A stretch of DNA of 64,000 bases, from assembly GCF_038502225.1 (NCBI RefSeq), contig NW_027196474.1, positions 26,028 to 90,027 of the forward strand, in the 5' to 3' direction. Below, in pieces: positions 9,682-21,102 of this stretch. The notes under the pieces are model-generated. The model saw nothing but the letters and a program-made list of their open reading frames with translations, searched no databases and was not told where the DNA came from. This DNA is from Cherax quadricarinatus. Taxonomy: Eukaryota; Arthropoda; Malacostraca; Decapoda; Parastacidae. The stretch's first letter is position 1. Every line of letters begins with the position of its first letter. Made by a program: the position numbers and the translations under genes.

Positions 9682-11006
9682 ATTTATTTATTTATTTTAT
9701 TTATTTATTAATTTGAACATGATACAGTGAAGTACAAAGGAATACAGTTATTACAGTGTAACATACCAAAGCACCTTGTATGCAGAGCATTATGAGCAGG
9801 CTTAAAATTAACTTAAGATTAACTAAGCAATGATATATTCAGTGGTAAAAACATTATTGTAAACAGATAACAATTTAGCACAAATGAGTATTACAAAGAC
9901 AGGTCATATGGTCATTTACTGTGTTGCTGAACATTCAGTAGAATGGAGTATTCTGTTAGGAAATGTGATCGACACCATGCCTAACCCTTCTAGGGTAGGG
10001 TAGGTGCCTGAGCCCGAGCCTTTAGCTCATAAGACTGTCATTCCCATTTGCCCCCTTGTGGCGGGGATGGCAGACCAGAGAGGCCTAGCTTGTGGCTAGA
10101 CCTGGGGACAGTTGGTCCCGAAGATGAGGAGGTACTTGTGCCTCCTCCCATGGGAGACTTAGGTCTCAGACACTCCCTAAAGAGGGAGCCAAGGCCGGGC
10201 CACCACTTGGAAAAGGCCCGGGCCGGGAGAATACCGGCTAATCTTTAATAATAATAATTAGGAAATGTAATTAAAAAATAAAGTTTGATTGGGTCACAGG
10301 TTAGAAATTTATGAGATACAATAATGAGAAGCATTTATGAGATACAATTTATGAGATACAATTATTCAGTATTTATTTAGTTGTGGGTGAGTAAGTGATT
10401 TTTGAGAAGAGACTTGAATTTATAAACAGACAGTGTTTCTTTTATATTCACAGGTAATGAATTCCAGATTTTAGGGCCTTTTATGTGCATTGAGTTTTTG
10501 CATAGCGTGAGATGGACTCGAGGAACATCAAAGAGTGATCTGTGCCTTGTGTTATGGTCGTGTGTTCTGTTGAGGTTGGTAAGGAGATGTTTGAGGGGAG
10601 GGTTTATATCAGAATTGAGTGTTCTATGAATGTAGTAGGTGCAGTAATAAGTATGGATGTTTTGTATGGTGAGTAGGTTTAGAGTTTTTGAATATTGGTG
10701 GAGTGTGCTGCCTGTAGTGGGAATTTGTTATCATTCTGACTGCAGCCTTTTGTTGGGTAATTAATGGTCTGTGATGGTTTATCGTTGTTGAGCCCCATGC
10801 ACAAATTCCATAGGCGAGATAGGGGTAAATAAGTGAGTGATATAGGACCAGGAGGGCTGACTATGGAACATAGTACCATATCTTCGATAGTATGCCCACG
10901 GTCTTGGAATTTTTTTTGGAAATTTGTTGTATATGTGTTTGAAATTTGAGTCTGTTATCAAGGTGGATTCCTAAGAATTTTCCCTCTGTGAGTTTTGTAT
11001 CTCATG
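9682..11006 (-). mobile_element. LINE D copy 1, 5'-truncated, inserted in LINE C
   Basis: On the minus strand the segment carries the C-terminal part of a LINE ORF2, with decayed readings such as LFDVPRVHLTLCKNSM and KIWNSLPVNIKETLS near 10400-10530. The AT-rich 3' region ends in an ATAA-type repeat tail at about 9682-9710. The insertion falls between two adjacent codons of LINE C, with a possible TGTA target duplication (9678-9681 and 11003-11006) that is too short to be certain. Related copies lie at 21455-22985, 31075-33790 and 57911-59230. A short retroposon has inserted into its 3' region. Confidence 0.75.
9967..10257 (+). mobile_element. Short retroposon (291 bp) with 11-bp target site duplication
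   Basis: A GC-rich 291-bp segment unlike its AT-rich surroundings is flanked by identical TTAGGAAATGT direct repeats at 9956-9966 and 10258-10268. Its right end is an ATA repeat tail (AATAATAATAA). The target duplication plus 3' tail indicates insertion by LINE machinery. It could be a SINE or a 5'-truncated LINE end; I see no clear box A or box B promoter and no convincing ORF. Confidence 0.8.
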
Positions 11007-11282
11007 ACTTTGTGCATTAAGAACTAAGCAGGTTAAACCCTACTAAGAGCACCGGCCCAGATAACATCTCATCTAAGTTCCTAAAAGATGGTGCCTCTGA
11101 ATCGCCAGTTACCATTACTCACCTAACAAATTTGTCCATCACCACTAATGCCGTACTGGAAAAGTTCAAGGAGGCCAGAGTTACTCCTATTTTCAAGAAA
11201 AAATAGTAGGTCTGATGTAAGCAACTATAGGCCTGTTAGAATACTCAGTGTAATATCCAGAATTCTAGAGCGGGCGGTGTAC
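11007..11282 (+). pseudogene. LINE C copy 1, segment b (start of RT)
   Basis: The plus strand reads LNPTKSTGPDNISSKFLK, then VLEKFKEARVTPIFKK and, after a stop/frame shift near 11202, SNYRPVRILSVISRILERAV. These are RT motif 0-2a signatures of LINEs. An in-frame TAA near 11027 and the shift at about 11200 make it non-functional. It is the continuation of 9196-9681 and continues again at 14719. Confidence 0.8.
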
Positions 11283-11520
<238 letters not shown>

Positions 11521-11918
11521 GTCTCAACAATCAATATTTGCACCAATAACTCACTACAGTTGTGACCGGGTGTGGAAGTGTGAATTGCTCATTACACTAT
11601 AATTTGTTCATGATTGTAGCCATGTATAAACGTAAGTAACCATTCTTACAGGATTCATTACCTTTGTAACTTGTGAATTCATTACCTTGTACCTATTTCA
11701 GCCATCACAACTTTGGGAGCCCAGTCCCTGGACCCATTACGTACCTCTGTAATCTGTAAATACCTTTGTAACTTGTCATGATTGTGACTAGAACTACCTG
11801 GAGTTCATTACCTTTGTAAATTGTGAGTTCATTACCTTTGTAAATTGTGAATTCATTACCTCTGTAACTTGCTCAGCTATCAAAACTTTGGAGTCCAGTC
11901 CCTGGACCAATTATGTAC
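11521..11918 (-). repeat. Dispersed repeat family G, copy 2
   Basis: This is the reverse complement of 1640-2065. It includes the ACTACAGTTGTGACCGGGTG block, the 24-bp direct repeats built on CATTACCTTTGTAA, and the CAGTCCCTGGACC block. It ends where the B element tail begins at 11919. Its position inside LINE C means G moved, or was carried, into C after C inserted. Confidence 0.75.
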
Positions 11919-14717
11919 CTGGAGTTTACCTGGAGAGAGTTTCGGGGGTCAACGCCCCCGCGGCCCGGTCTGTGACCAGACCTGGAGTTTACCTGGAGAG
12001 AGTTCCGGGGGTCAACGCCCCCGCGGCCCGGTCTGAGACCAGGCCTCCTGGTGGACCAGAGCCTGATCAACCAGGCTGTTGCTGCTGGCTGCACGCAAAC
12101 CAACATACGAGCCACAGCCCGGCTGATCCGGAACTGACTTTAGGTGCTTGTCCAGTGCCAGCTTGAAGACTGCCAGGGGTCTGTTGGTAATCCCCCTTAT
12201 GTGTGCTGGGAGGCAGTTGAACAGTCTCGGGCCCCTGACACTTATTGTATGGTCTCTTAACGTGCTAGTGACACCCCTGCTTTTCATTGGGGGGATGGTG
12301 CATCGTCTGCCAAGTCTTTTGCTTTCGTAATGAGTGATTTTCGTGTGCAAGTTCGGTACTAGTCCCTCTAGGATTTTCCAGGAGTATATAATCATGTATC
12401 TCTCCCTCCTGCGTTCCAGGGAATACAGGTTTAGGAACCTCAAGCGCTCCCAATAATTGAGGTGTTTTATCTCCGTTATGCGCGCCGTGAAAGTTCTCTG
12501 TACATTTTCTAGGTCGGCAATTTCACCTGCCTTGAAAGGTGCTGTTAGTGTGCAGCAATATTCCAGCATAGATAGAACAAGTGACCTGAAGAGTGTCATC
12601 ATGGGCTTGGCCTCCCTAGTTTTGAAGGTTCTCATTATCCATCCTGTCATTTTCTAGCAGATGCGATTGATACAATGTTATGGTCCTTGAAGGTGAGATC
12701 CTCCGACATGATCACTCCCAGGTCTTTGACGTTGGTGTTTCGCTCTATTTTGTGGCCAGAATTTGTTTTGTACTCTGATGAAGATTTAATTTCCTCATGT
12801 TTACCATATCTGAGTAATTGAAATTTCTCATCGTTGAACTTCATATTGTTTTCTGCAGCCCACTGAAAGATTTGGTTGATGTCTGCCTGGAGCTTTGCAG
12901 TGTCTGCAATGGAAGACACTGTCATGCAGATTCGGGTGTCATCTGCAAAGGAAGACACGGTGCTGTGGCTGACATCCTTGTCTATGTCGGATATAAGGAT
13001 GAGGAACAAGATGGGAGCGAGTACTGTGCCTTGTGGAACAGAGCTTTTCACCGTAGCTGCCTCGGACTTTACTCTGTTGACGACTACTCTCTGTGTTCTG
13101 TTAGTGACTTTTCCTGTTATTCCTTTAGCACGCATTTTGTGCGCTATTACGCCATGGTCACACTTGTCGAAGGCTTTTGCAAAGTCTGTATATATTACAT
13201 CTGCATTCTTTTTGTCTTCTAGTGCATTTAGGACCTTGTCGTAGTGGTCCAATAGTTGAGACAGACAGGAGCGACCTGTTCTAAACCCATGTTGCCCTGG
13301 GTTGTGTAACTGATGGGTTTCTAGATGCGTGGTGATCTTGCTTCTTAGGACCCTTTCAAAGATTTTTATGATATGGGATGTTAGTGCTATTGGTCTGTAG
13401 TTCTTTGCTGTTGCTTTATTGCCCCCTTTGTGGAGTGGGGCTATGGCTGTTGTTTTTAGTAACTGTGGGACGACCCCCGTGTCCATGCTCCCTCTCCATA
13501 GGATGGAAAAGGCTCGTGATAGGGGCTTCTTGCAGTTCTTGATGAACACAGAGTTCCATGAGTCTGGCCCTGGGGAAGAGTGCATGGGCATGTCATTTAT
13601 CGCCTGTTCGAAGTCATTTGGCGTCAGGATAACATCGGATAGGCTTGTGTTAATCAAATTTTGTGGCTCTCTCATAAAAAATTCATTTTGATCTTCGACT
13701 CTCAGTCTGGTTAGCGGCTTGCTAAAAACTGAGTCATATTGGGACTTGAGTAGCTCACTCATTTCCTTGCTGTCATCTGTGTAGGACCCATCTTGTTTAA
13801 GTAGGGGCCCAATACTGGACGTTGTTCTCGATTTTGATTTGGCATAGGAGAAGAAATACTTTGGGTTTCTTTCGATTTCATTTATGGCTTTTAGTTCTTC
13901 CCGTGATTCCTGACTCCTAAAGGATTCTTTTAGCTTAAGTTCGATGCTTGCTATTTCTCTGACCAGTGTCTCCCTACGCATTTCAGATATATTGACCTCT
14001 TTTAGCCGCTCTGTTATTCTTTTCCGTCGCCTGTAAAGGGAGCACCTGTCTCTTTCTGTTTTACATCTACTCCTCCTTTTTCTTAGAGGAATAAGCCTTG
14101 TGCATACATCGAGTGCCACCGAGTTAATCTGTTCTAGGCATAAGTTGGGGTCTGTGTTGCTTAGTATATCTTCCCAGCTTATATCGGTTAGGACTTGGTT
14201 TACTTGGTCCCACTTTATGTTTTTGTTATTGAAGTTGAATTTGGTGAATGCTCCCTCGTGACTAATCTCATTATGTCGGTCTGGGGCTCCGCGCATACAT
14301 GACTGAACCTCAATTATGTTGTGATCTGAGTATATTGTTTTTGATATGGTGATATTTCTTATCAGATCATCATTGTTAGTGAAGATGAGGTCTAGTGTAT
14401 TCTCCAGTCTAGTAGGCTCTATTATTTGCTGGTTTAAATTGAATTTTGTGCAGAGATTTAAAAGCTCGCGTGAGTGTGAGTTTTCATCAGAGCTGCCTCC
14501 TGGTGTTATTACTGCAACAATATTATTTGCTATATTCCTCCATTTTAGGTGCCTTAAGTTGAAATCCCCCAGGAGCAAGATGTTGGGTGCAGGAGCTGGA
14601 AGGTTTTCCAGACAGTGGTCAATTTTTAACAGCTGTTCCTGGAATTGCTGGGATGTTGCATCCGGAGGCTTGTAGACTATCACAATGACTAGGTTTTTGT
14701 TCTCGACCTTTACTGCA
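11919..14717 (-). mobile_element. LINE B copy 1, 5'-truncated, inserted in LINE C
   Basis: This is a CR1-like element on the minus strand. Compared with the intact copy at 45027-48265, it begins within the endonuclease (near VENKNLVIVIVYKPP) and runs to the 3' tail. Its terminal block is present twice in tandem: 11919-11981 and 11982-12044 are near-identical 63-bp copies of the hairpin-bearing 3' end. LINE C resumes at 14719. Confidence 0.9.
12012..14683 (-). pseudogene. LINE B copy 1 ORF2 (endonuclease fragment plus RT), one frameshift
   Basis: The reading frame covers the distal endonuclease (LLLGDFNLRHLKW, LDLIFTNND, SDHNIIEV), the linker and the RT (IALTSHIIKIFERV, YTDFAKAFDKC, SSVPQGTVLAPIL, FADDTRIC). 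Against the intact copy, an in-frame 24-base deletion near 13107 removes eight residues (GRWIYNFL). A single T lost from a T-run at about 12652 shifts the frame, so the C-terminal part (MTGWIMRTFKTREAK onward) continues in another frame to the stop at 12012. The two long open pieces on either side show that the damage is recent. Confidence 0.9.
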
Positions 14718-14718
14718 C

Positions 14719-16168
14719 CTTAATAACAACAACATTCTCCATAATTACCAGTCAGGCTTAAGAAGATCTTACTCAACCGACACCTCCCTAATTAATCTGA
14801 TGGATTACATGAGAACTGAAATGTCAATGGGGAACCTCATAGGAATGGTAACCTTAGACTTGCAAAAGACCTTCAATGCTGTCAACCACAACATATTATG
14901 TAAGAAACTTCAAGCTATAGGCATAGGTTCAGCAGACTGGTTTAAGTCCTATCTCAGCAACAGTAGACAAAATGTCAAAAGCAACAAAACGGAATCAGAA
15001 CCTATGCCGATAACATGTGGAGTTCCCCAAAGTAGTATTCTGAGTCCCTTATTATTCCTTTGTTGTGTTAATGACACATCCATGAGTGTTAAGTGCAAAC
15101 TCCAACTGTATGCAGATGATAGTGCTCTGCTAGTGTCAGGTAAAGACCCACAATATATAGCTAAGACAGGAACTGGAGTCCTGCAGCAAATGGTTAGTAG
15201 ATAACAAATTATCGTTATACCTCGAAAAAACTGAAGCCATTCTCTTTGGCACGAAACATAAACTGAGAAGGGTAAATAATTTTAATGACCAGTGTAATGG
15301 GGAACCCATCACTTCAGTTTCCTCAGTAAGATATCTGGAATCCATGCATGTCAGGAGAATTGATAAAGAACAGTGTAGTAAAGAAAGTGAATGCCAGACT
15401 GAAGTTCCTCTACAGACAAGCACAGTGTCTACCTACCGAGGCTCGCAGGACCTTATGCTAGTCCTTACACAATGTCAAATGGACTATGCTTGCTCTTCAT
15501 GGTACTCTGCCTTGACAATAAAACTGAAAGATAGACTGCAAATCACCCAGAACAAAATGGTAAGATTCATCCTGGGGCTGGATCCAAGAGAACATGTAGG
15601 CCAGGATGAATTACAACAACTGGATATGCTGAATGTTGAAGACAGAGTAAAAATTGAAGTTAAACCAAATTTATAAAATTGCTCACAAACAATGTCCAGA
15701 ATATCTTGCTGCCAATTTTGTAAATGCTTGGAACCAAAGCAATCATAGTACTAAGGGACAGAGCACAATTTTGTAGTACCCACAGTTAGTGGTCGGGCTT
15801 CAAACACCTTTTATTGTACATCAATAAGTGAATGGAACAGATTGCCCGCTTATATCAAAGCCAGTCATAGTATGAACCAGTTCAAGAAGAGAGCCAAAAG
15901 ATGTCTAATGAATATAGCTACAGAAAGGAAGGAGAATGATTTTTTTTAGCTAAGACACATGTAGTCTTCCCTTATTCCTAGTATATCTCCTTTAAAGTGT
16001 AATAATAAGATATTATCACCATTATATTATAGCAATAAGGTAAAAGGACCCAAATGGAAATAAGTCACTCTGACTTTTTTAGGTTATCCCAGGTACTTTA
16101 CACATATGCTGCTATGTATGATAATCTATGTAACTTTATTTGTGTATACCTGAATAAACTTACTTACT
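14719..16168 (+). pseudogene. LINE C copy 1, segment c (RT core to 3' tail)
   Basis: The plus strand encodes LHNYQSGLRRSYSTD, VTLDLQKTFNAVNHNIL, CGVPQSSILSPLLFL (Ser for the usual Gly of PQG) and YADDSALL at about 15110. After frameshifts near 15190-15230 come MDYACSSWY, LDPREHVGQDELQQLD and a C-terminal WNRLPAYIKASHSMNQF. The element ends in an AATAAA followed by a TTAC repeat tail at about 16152-16168. This is the last part of the copy that starts at 9196. It is dead, and similar 3' ends occur at 20169-21440, 23996-24092 and 48652-49282. Confidence 0.85.
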
Positions 16169-16171
16169 AAT

Positions 16172-16463
16172 TATTTCAGAACAGCAATACCACAGCAGAA
16201 AGGAAGACTTGAAGAATGCCTGTGCTTTACACCGAAACTTAAACAACCACTCAATCAACTACAAAGACGCAAGATTCATTGCCAGGGAAGAAGACACTTA
16301 GAGACACAAGATCTTAGAATCATCTTTTTTCTTTATATCCAACAATTTCAACCCCAACAACGACTTTTACAACATAGCTCAACCCCTTGTCAGTAACTTC
16401 ATCATTATCCTACACAGCAACAAACCTACTTGCCCATTCCGTCACTATTCTCGTTATATATAA
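16172..16463 (+). pseudogene. Penelope-like element fragment (C-terminal GIY-YIG endonuclease region)
   Basis: One frame reads RKEDLKNACALHRNLNNHSI, then NYKDARFIAREED, a single TAG stop near 16301, RHKILESSFF, NNFNPNNDFYNIAQPL and on to TAA at 16463. The order of an H at the end of an NALxxH-type helix, an acidic residue plus A-R-E-E stretch, an R-KILES segment and an N-N-N tail is what I know from the C-terminal GIY-YIG nuclease of Penelope-like elements. The GIY and YIG motifs themselves are missing, so this is a 5'-truncated remnant. The assignment is by motif memory only. Confidence 0.55.
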
Positions 16464-16671
16464 CCAAGTAGCCTCTGCTCAGGTAGATCTTTGTTGTTAC
16501 TAGATAACACTCACTGTGTGCCAGAAATATTGTCAATAAAACACTGAAGTATTATGAGTTTGTGTCTATTTTAAACTGTTTATCTTCATCGGGAAGTTGA
16601 GCTGGATAAAGTGTAACTGAGAGTCGCCCTTAACAACCCAACAACAACAACAACAAGTTGGAACTGCACAG
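16464..16671. other. Flank, possibly Penelope 3' region; no gene
   Basis: It contains an AATAAAA signal near 16535 and a short CAA repeat near 16640. No coding frame is supported. It could be the 3' UTR of the Penelope-like fragment. Confidence 0.4.
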
Positions 16672-17937
16672 GAATTAGACGGAGTGTTGGACAGGTATTA
16701 GACGGTGTGTTGGACAGGTATTAAACGAAGTGTTGGACGTATTAGACGGTGTGTTGGACAGGTGTTAGACGGAGTGTTGGACAGGTATTAGACAGAGTGT
16801 TGGACGTATTAGACGGAGTGTTGGACAGGTATTAGACGGAGTGTTGGACAGGTATTAGACGGAGTGTTGGACAGGTATTAGACGGAGTGTTGGACAGGTA
16901 TTAGACGGAGTGTTGGACAGGTATTAGACGGAGTGTTGGACAGGTATTAGACGGAGTGTTGGACAGGTATTAGACGGAGTGTTGGACAGGTATTAGACGG
17001 AGTGTTGGACAGGTATTAGACGGAGTGTTGGACAGGTATTAGACGGAGTGTTGGACAGGTATTAGACGGAGTGTTGGACAGGTATTAGACGGTGTTGGAC
17101 AGGTATTAGACGGAGTGTTGGACAGGTATTAGACGGAGTGTTGGACAGATAGACGGAGTGTTGGACAGGTATTAGACGGAGTATTGGACAGGTATTAGAC
17201 GGAGTGTTGGACAGGTATTAGACGGAGTGTTGGACAGGTATTAGACGGAGTGTTGGACAGGTATTAGACGGAGTGTTGGACAGGTATTAGACGGAGTGTT
17301 GGACAGGTATTAGACGGAGTGTTGGACAGGTATTAGACGGAGTGTTGGACGTATTAGACGGAGTGTTGGACAGGTATTAGACGGAGTGTTGGACAGGTAT
17401 TAGACGGAGTGTTGGACAGGTATTAGACGGAGTGTTGGACAGGTATTAGACGGAGTGTTGGACAGGTATTAGACGGAGTGTTGGACAGGTATTAGACGGA
17501 GTGTTGGACAGGTATTAGACGGAGTGTTGGACAGGTATTAGACGGAGTGTTGGACAGGTATTAGACGGAGTGTTGGACAGGTATTAGACGGAGTGTTGGA
17601 CAGGTATTAGACGGAGTGTTGGACAGGTATTAGACGGAGTGTTGGACAGGTATTAGACGGAGTGTTGGACAGGTATTAGACGGACAGTTGGACAGGTATT
17701 AGACGGAGTGTTGGACAGGTATTAGACGGAGTGTTGGACAGGTATTAGACGGAGTGTTGGACAGGTATTAGACGGAGTGTTGGACAGGTATTAGACGGAG
17801 TGTTGGACAGGTATTAGACGGAGTGTTGGACAGGTATTAGACGGAGTGTTGGACAGGTATTAGACGGAGTGTTGGACAGGTATTAGACGGAGTGTTGGAC
17901 AGGTATTAGACGGAGTGTTGGACAGGTATTAGACGGA
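16672..17937 (+). repeat. 23-bp minisatellite, about 55 units
   Basis: This is a near-perfect array of the unit GTGTTGGACAGGTATTAGAC preceded by GGA. Variants are concentrated at the left end: units lacking ACAG or AGGT, a T for A in GGTGTG, and one GGACAGTTGG. The central part is almost homogeneous, as expected from recent expansion by unequal exchange. The 23-bp period is not a multiple of three, so no long protein frame is kept. Confidence 0.97.
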
Positions 17938-18254
17938 CACTTGAGAGTGACTGAGGTGTTAGGTTTATTGTTCTCTCAGATTTGTAAGATTTAAGTCTGG
18001 TTTTATTTACTATTTTATAAGTGTGTTATTGAATTTGTGTTATAATAGCACTTAACACTTCGTAGTAAGTTTTTATTCAGGTACACATATATACACTTAC
18101 ATTATCATACATAGCAACATATGTGTACATTACCCAGGATAACACATAACACTCACTGACTTATTTACATAAGAAAGAAGGAACACTGCAGTAGGTCTGT
18201 TGGCCCATACTAGGCAGGTCCTTCACAACCCAGTAACTGGCCAAAGTCAGTCAG
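17938..18254. other. Spacer between minisatellites
   Basis: About 300 bp is left between the 23-bp and 18-bp arrays. The part at 18075-18140 (TATTCAGGTACACATATATAC, then ATCATACATAGCA) resembles the 3' end region of LINE C in reverse orientation. No gene is seen. Confidence 0.5.
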
Positions 18255-20168
18255 GATGGAGCACTTCAGAGGGATGGAGCACTTCAGAGGGATGGAGCAC
18301 TTCAGAGGGATGGAGCACTTCAGAGGGATGGAGCACTTCAGAGGGATGGAGCACTTCAGAGGGATGGAACACTTCAGAGGGATGGAGCACTTCAGAGGGA
18401 TGGAGAGGGATGGAGCACTTCAGAGGGATGGAGCACTTCAGAGGGATGGAGCACTTCAGAGGGATGGAGCACTTCAGAGGGATGGAACACTTCAGAGGGA
18501 TGGAGCACTTCAGAGGGATGGAGCACTTCAGAGGGATGGAACACTTCAGAGGGATGGAGCACTTCAGAGGGATGGAGCACTTCAGAGGGATGGAGCACTT
18601 CAGAGGGATGGAGCACTTCAGAGGGATGGAGCACTTCAGAGGGATGGAGCACTTCAGAGGGATGGAGCACTTCAGAGGGATGGAGCACTTCAGAGGGATG
18701 GAGCACTTCAGAGGGATGGAGCACTTCAGAGGGATGGAGCACTTCAGAGGGATGGAGCACTTCAGAGGGATGGAGCACTTCAGAGGGATGGAGCACTTCA
18801 GAGGGATGGAGCACTTCAGAGGGATGGAGCACTTCAGAGGGATGGAGCACTTCAGAGGGATGGAGCACTTCAGAGGGATGGAGCACTTCAGAGGGATGGA
18901 GCACTTCAGAGGGATGGAGCACTTCAGAGGGATGGAGCACTTCAGAGGGATGGAGCACTTCAGAGGGATGGAGCACTTCAGAGGGATGGAGCACTTCAGA
19001 GGGATGGAGCACTTCAGAGGGATGGAGCACTTCAGAGGGATGGAGCACTTCAGAGGGATGGAGCACTTCAGAGGGATGGAGCACTTCAGAGGGATGGAGC
19101 ACTTCAGAGGGATGGAGCACTTCAGAGGGATGGAGCACTTCAGAGGGATGGAGCACTTCAGAGGGATGGAGCACTTCAGAGGGATGGAGCACTTCAGAGG
19201 GATGGAGCACTTCAGAGGGATGGAGCACTTCAGAGGGATGGAGCACTTCAGAGGGATGGAGCACTTCAGAGGGATGGAGCACTTCAGAGGGATGGAGCAC
19301 TTCAGAGGGATGGAGCACTTCAGAGGGATGGAGCACTTCAGAGGGATGGAGCACTTCAGAGGGATGGAGCACTTCAGAGGGATGGAGCACTTCAGAGGGA
19401 TGGAACACTTCAGAGGGATGGAGCACTTCAGAGGGGGAGCACTTCAGAGGGATGGCACTTCAGAGGGATGGAGCACTTCAGAGGGATGGAGCACTTCAGA
19501 GGGATGGAGCACTTCAGAGGGATGGAGCACTTCAGAGGGATGGAGCACTTCAGAGGGATGGAGCACTTCAGAGGGATGGAGCACTTCAGAGGGATGGAGC
19601 ACTTCAGAGGGATGGAACACTTCAGAGGGATGGAGCACTTCAGAGGGATGGAGCACTTCAGAGGGATGGATGTGTTCAGAGGGATGGAGCACTTCAGAGG
19701 GATGGAGCACTTCAGAGGGATGGAACACTTCAGAGGGATGGAGCACTTCAGAGGGATGGAACACTTCAGAGGGATGGAGCACTTCAGAGGGATGGAGCAC
19801 TTCAGAGGGATGGAGCACTTCAGAGGGATGGAGCACTTCAGAGGGATGGAGCACTTCAGAGGGATGGAGCACTTCAGAGGGATGGAGCACTTCAGAGGGA
19901 TGGAGCACTTCAGAGGGATGGAGCACTTCAGAGGGATGGAGCACTTCAGAGGGATGGAGCACTTCAGAGGGATGGAGCACTTCAGAGGGATGGAGCACTT
20001 CAGAGGGATGGAACACTTCAGAGGGATGGAACACTTCAGAGGGATGGAGCACTTCAGAGGGATGGAACACTTCAGAGGGATGGAACACTTCAGAGGGATG
20101 GAACACTTCAGAGGGATGGAACACTTCAGAGGGATGGAACACTTCAGAGGGATGGAGCACTTCAGAGA
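18255..20168 (+). repeat. 18-bp minisatellite, about 106 units
   Basis: This is an array of GATGGAGCACTTCAGAGG, with occasional A for G at position 7. Breaks include a duplicated GATGGAGAG near 18402, a shortened unit near 19432, a unit without GAG near 19455, and one GATGTGTTCAGAGG unit near 19670. Because 18 is a multiple of three and five of the six frames lack a stop, long spurious ORFs cover it. It ends exactly where LINE C sequence begins (GTAAGATTCATCCTGG at 20170). Confidence 0.98.
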
Positions 20169-20334
20169 GATAGTAAGATTCATCCTGGACCTTGGACCAA
20201 GAGAACATGTAGGCCAGGATGAATTACAACAGTTGGATATGTTGAATGTTGAAGACAGAGTAAAACAACTGAAGCTAAATCATGTTTATAAAATTGCTCA
20301 CAAACAGTGTCTAGAATATCTTGCTGTCAGTTTC

Positions 20335-20381
20335 TGTATAATCCTCCGGGTTTAGCGCTTCCCCCTTGATTATAATAATAA
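20335..20381 (+). mobile_element. 47-bp retroposon fragment with 14-bp target site duplication
   Basis: A 47-bp segment (TGTATAATCCTCCGGG to TATAATAATA) sits between identical TTGCTGTCAGTTTC repeats at 20321-20334 and 20382-20395. Removing it restores the LINE C sequence. It ends in an ATA repeat tail, as does the 291-bp retroposon at 9967. A diverged reverse-complement relative (AAGCACTAAACCCACAAGGG) is at 27530-27555 and again at 43050-43075. It is the 3' end of a SINE or LINE of unknown family. Confidence 0.85.
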
Positions 20382-20415
20382 TTGCTGTCAGTTTCGTCAA
20401 GGTTGGGAACCAAAG

Positions 20416-21102
20416 CAATCATAGTACTAGGGGGAGAGAACAATCATAGTACTAGGGGGAAAGAACAATCATAGTACTAGGGGGAGAGAACAATCATAGT
20501 ACTAGGGGGAGAGAACAATCATAGTACTAGGGGAAGAGAACAATCAGAGTACTAGGTGGAGAGAACAATCATAGTACTAGGGGGAGAGAACAATCATAGT
20601 ACTAGGGGGAGAGAACAATCATAGTACTAGGGGAGAACAATCATAGTACTAGGGGGAGAGAACAATCATAGTACTAGAGGGAGAGAACAATCATAGTACT
20701 AGGGGGAGAGAACAATCATAGTACTAGGGGAAGAGAACAATCATAGTACTAGGGGGAGAGAACAATCATAGTAGGGGGAGAGAACAATCATAGTACTAGA
20801 GGGAGAGAACAATCATAGTACTAGGGGGGGAACAATCATAGTACTAGAGAACAATCATAGTACTAGGGGGAGAGAACAATCATAGTACTAGGGGGAGAGA
20901 ACAATCATAGTACTAGGGGGAGAGAACAATCATAGTACTAGGGGAAGAGAACAATCATAGTACTAGGGGGAGAGAACAATCATAGTACTAGGGGGAGAGA
21001 ACAATCATAGTACTAGGGGGAGAGAACAATCATAGTACTAGGGGAAGAGAACAATCATAGTACTAGGGGGAGAGAACAATCATAGTACTAGGGGGAGAGA
21101 AC
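20416..21102 (+). repeat. 25-bp minisatellite grown from LINE C coding sequence, about 27 units
   Basis: The unit contains CAATCATAGTACTAGGGGGA followed by GAGAA. Variants include AGAGGG, GGGAAG and short units near 20630, 20775 and 20830-20850. The ancestral single copy is the LINE C segment AGCAATCATAGTACTA just before ACAACTTTGTAGTACCC. Intact flanks of LINE C on both sides show that the array expanded in place. Confidence 0.95.

Noticed and set aside
16672..17937. CRISPR-like array of short repeats
   Set aside because: The units are contiguous with no unique spacers, and the setting is a eukaryotic genome. The same holds for the 17-, 18- and 25-bp arrays.
18200..20355. Very long ORFs (about 650-700 codons) of a six-residue repeat on the plus strand, and others on the minus strand
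   Set aside because: The 18-bp unit is a multiple of three and has no stop in five of six frames, so any frame stays open. All frames are equally long, which argues against selection for one.
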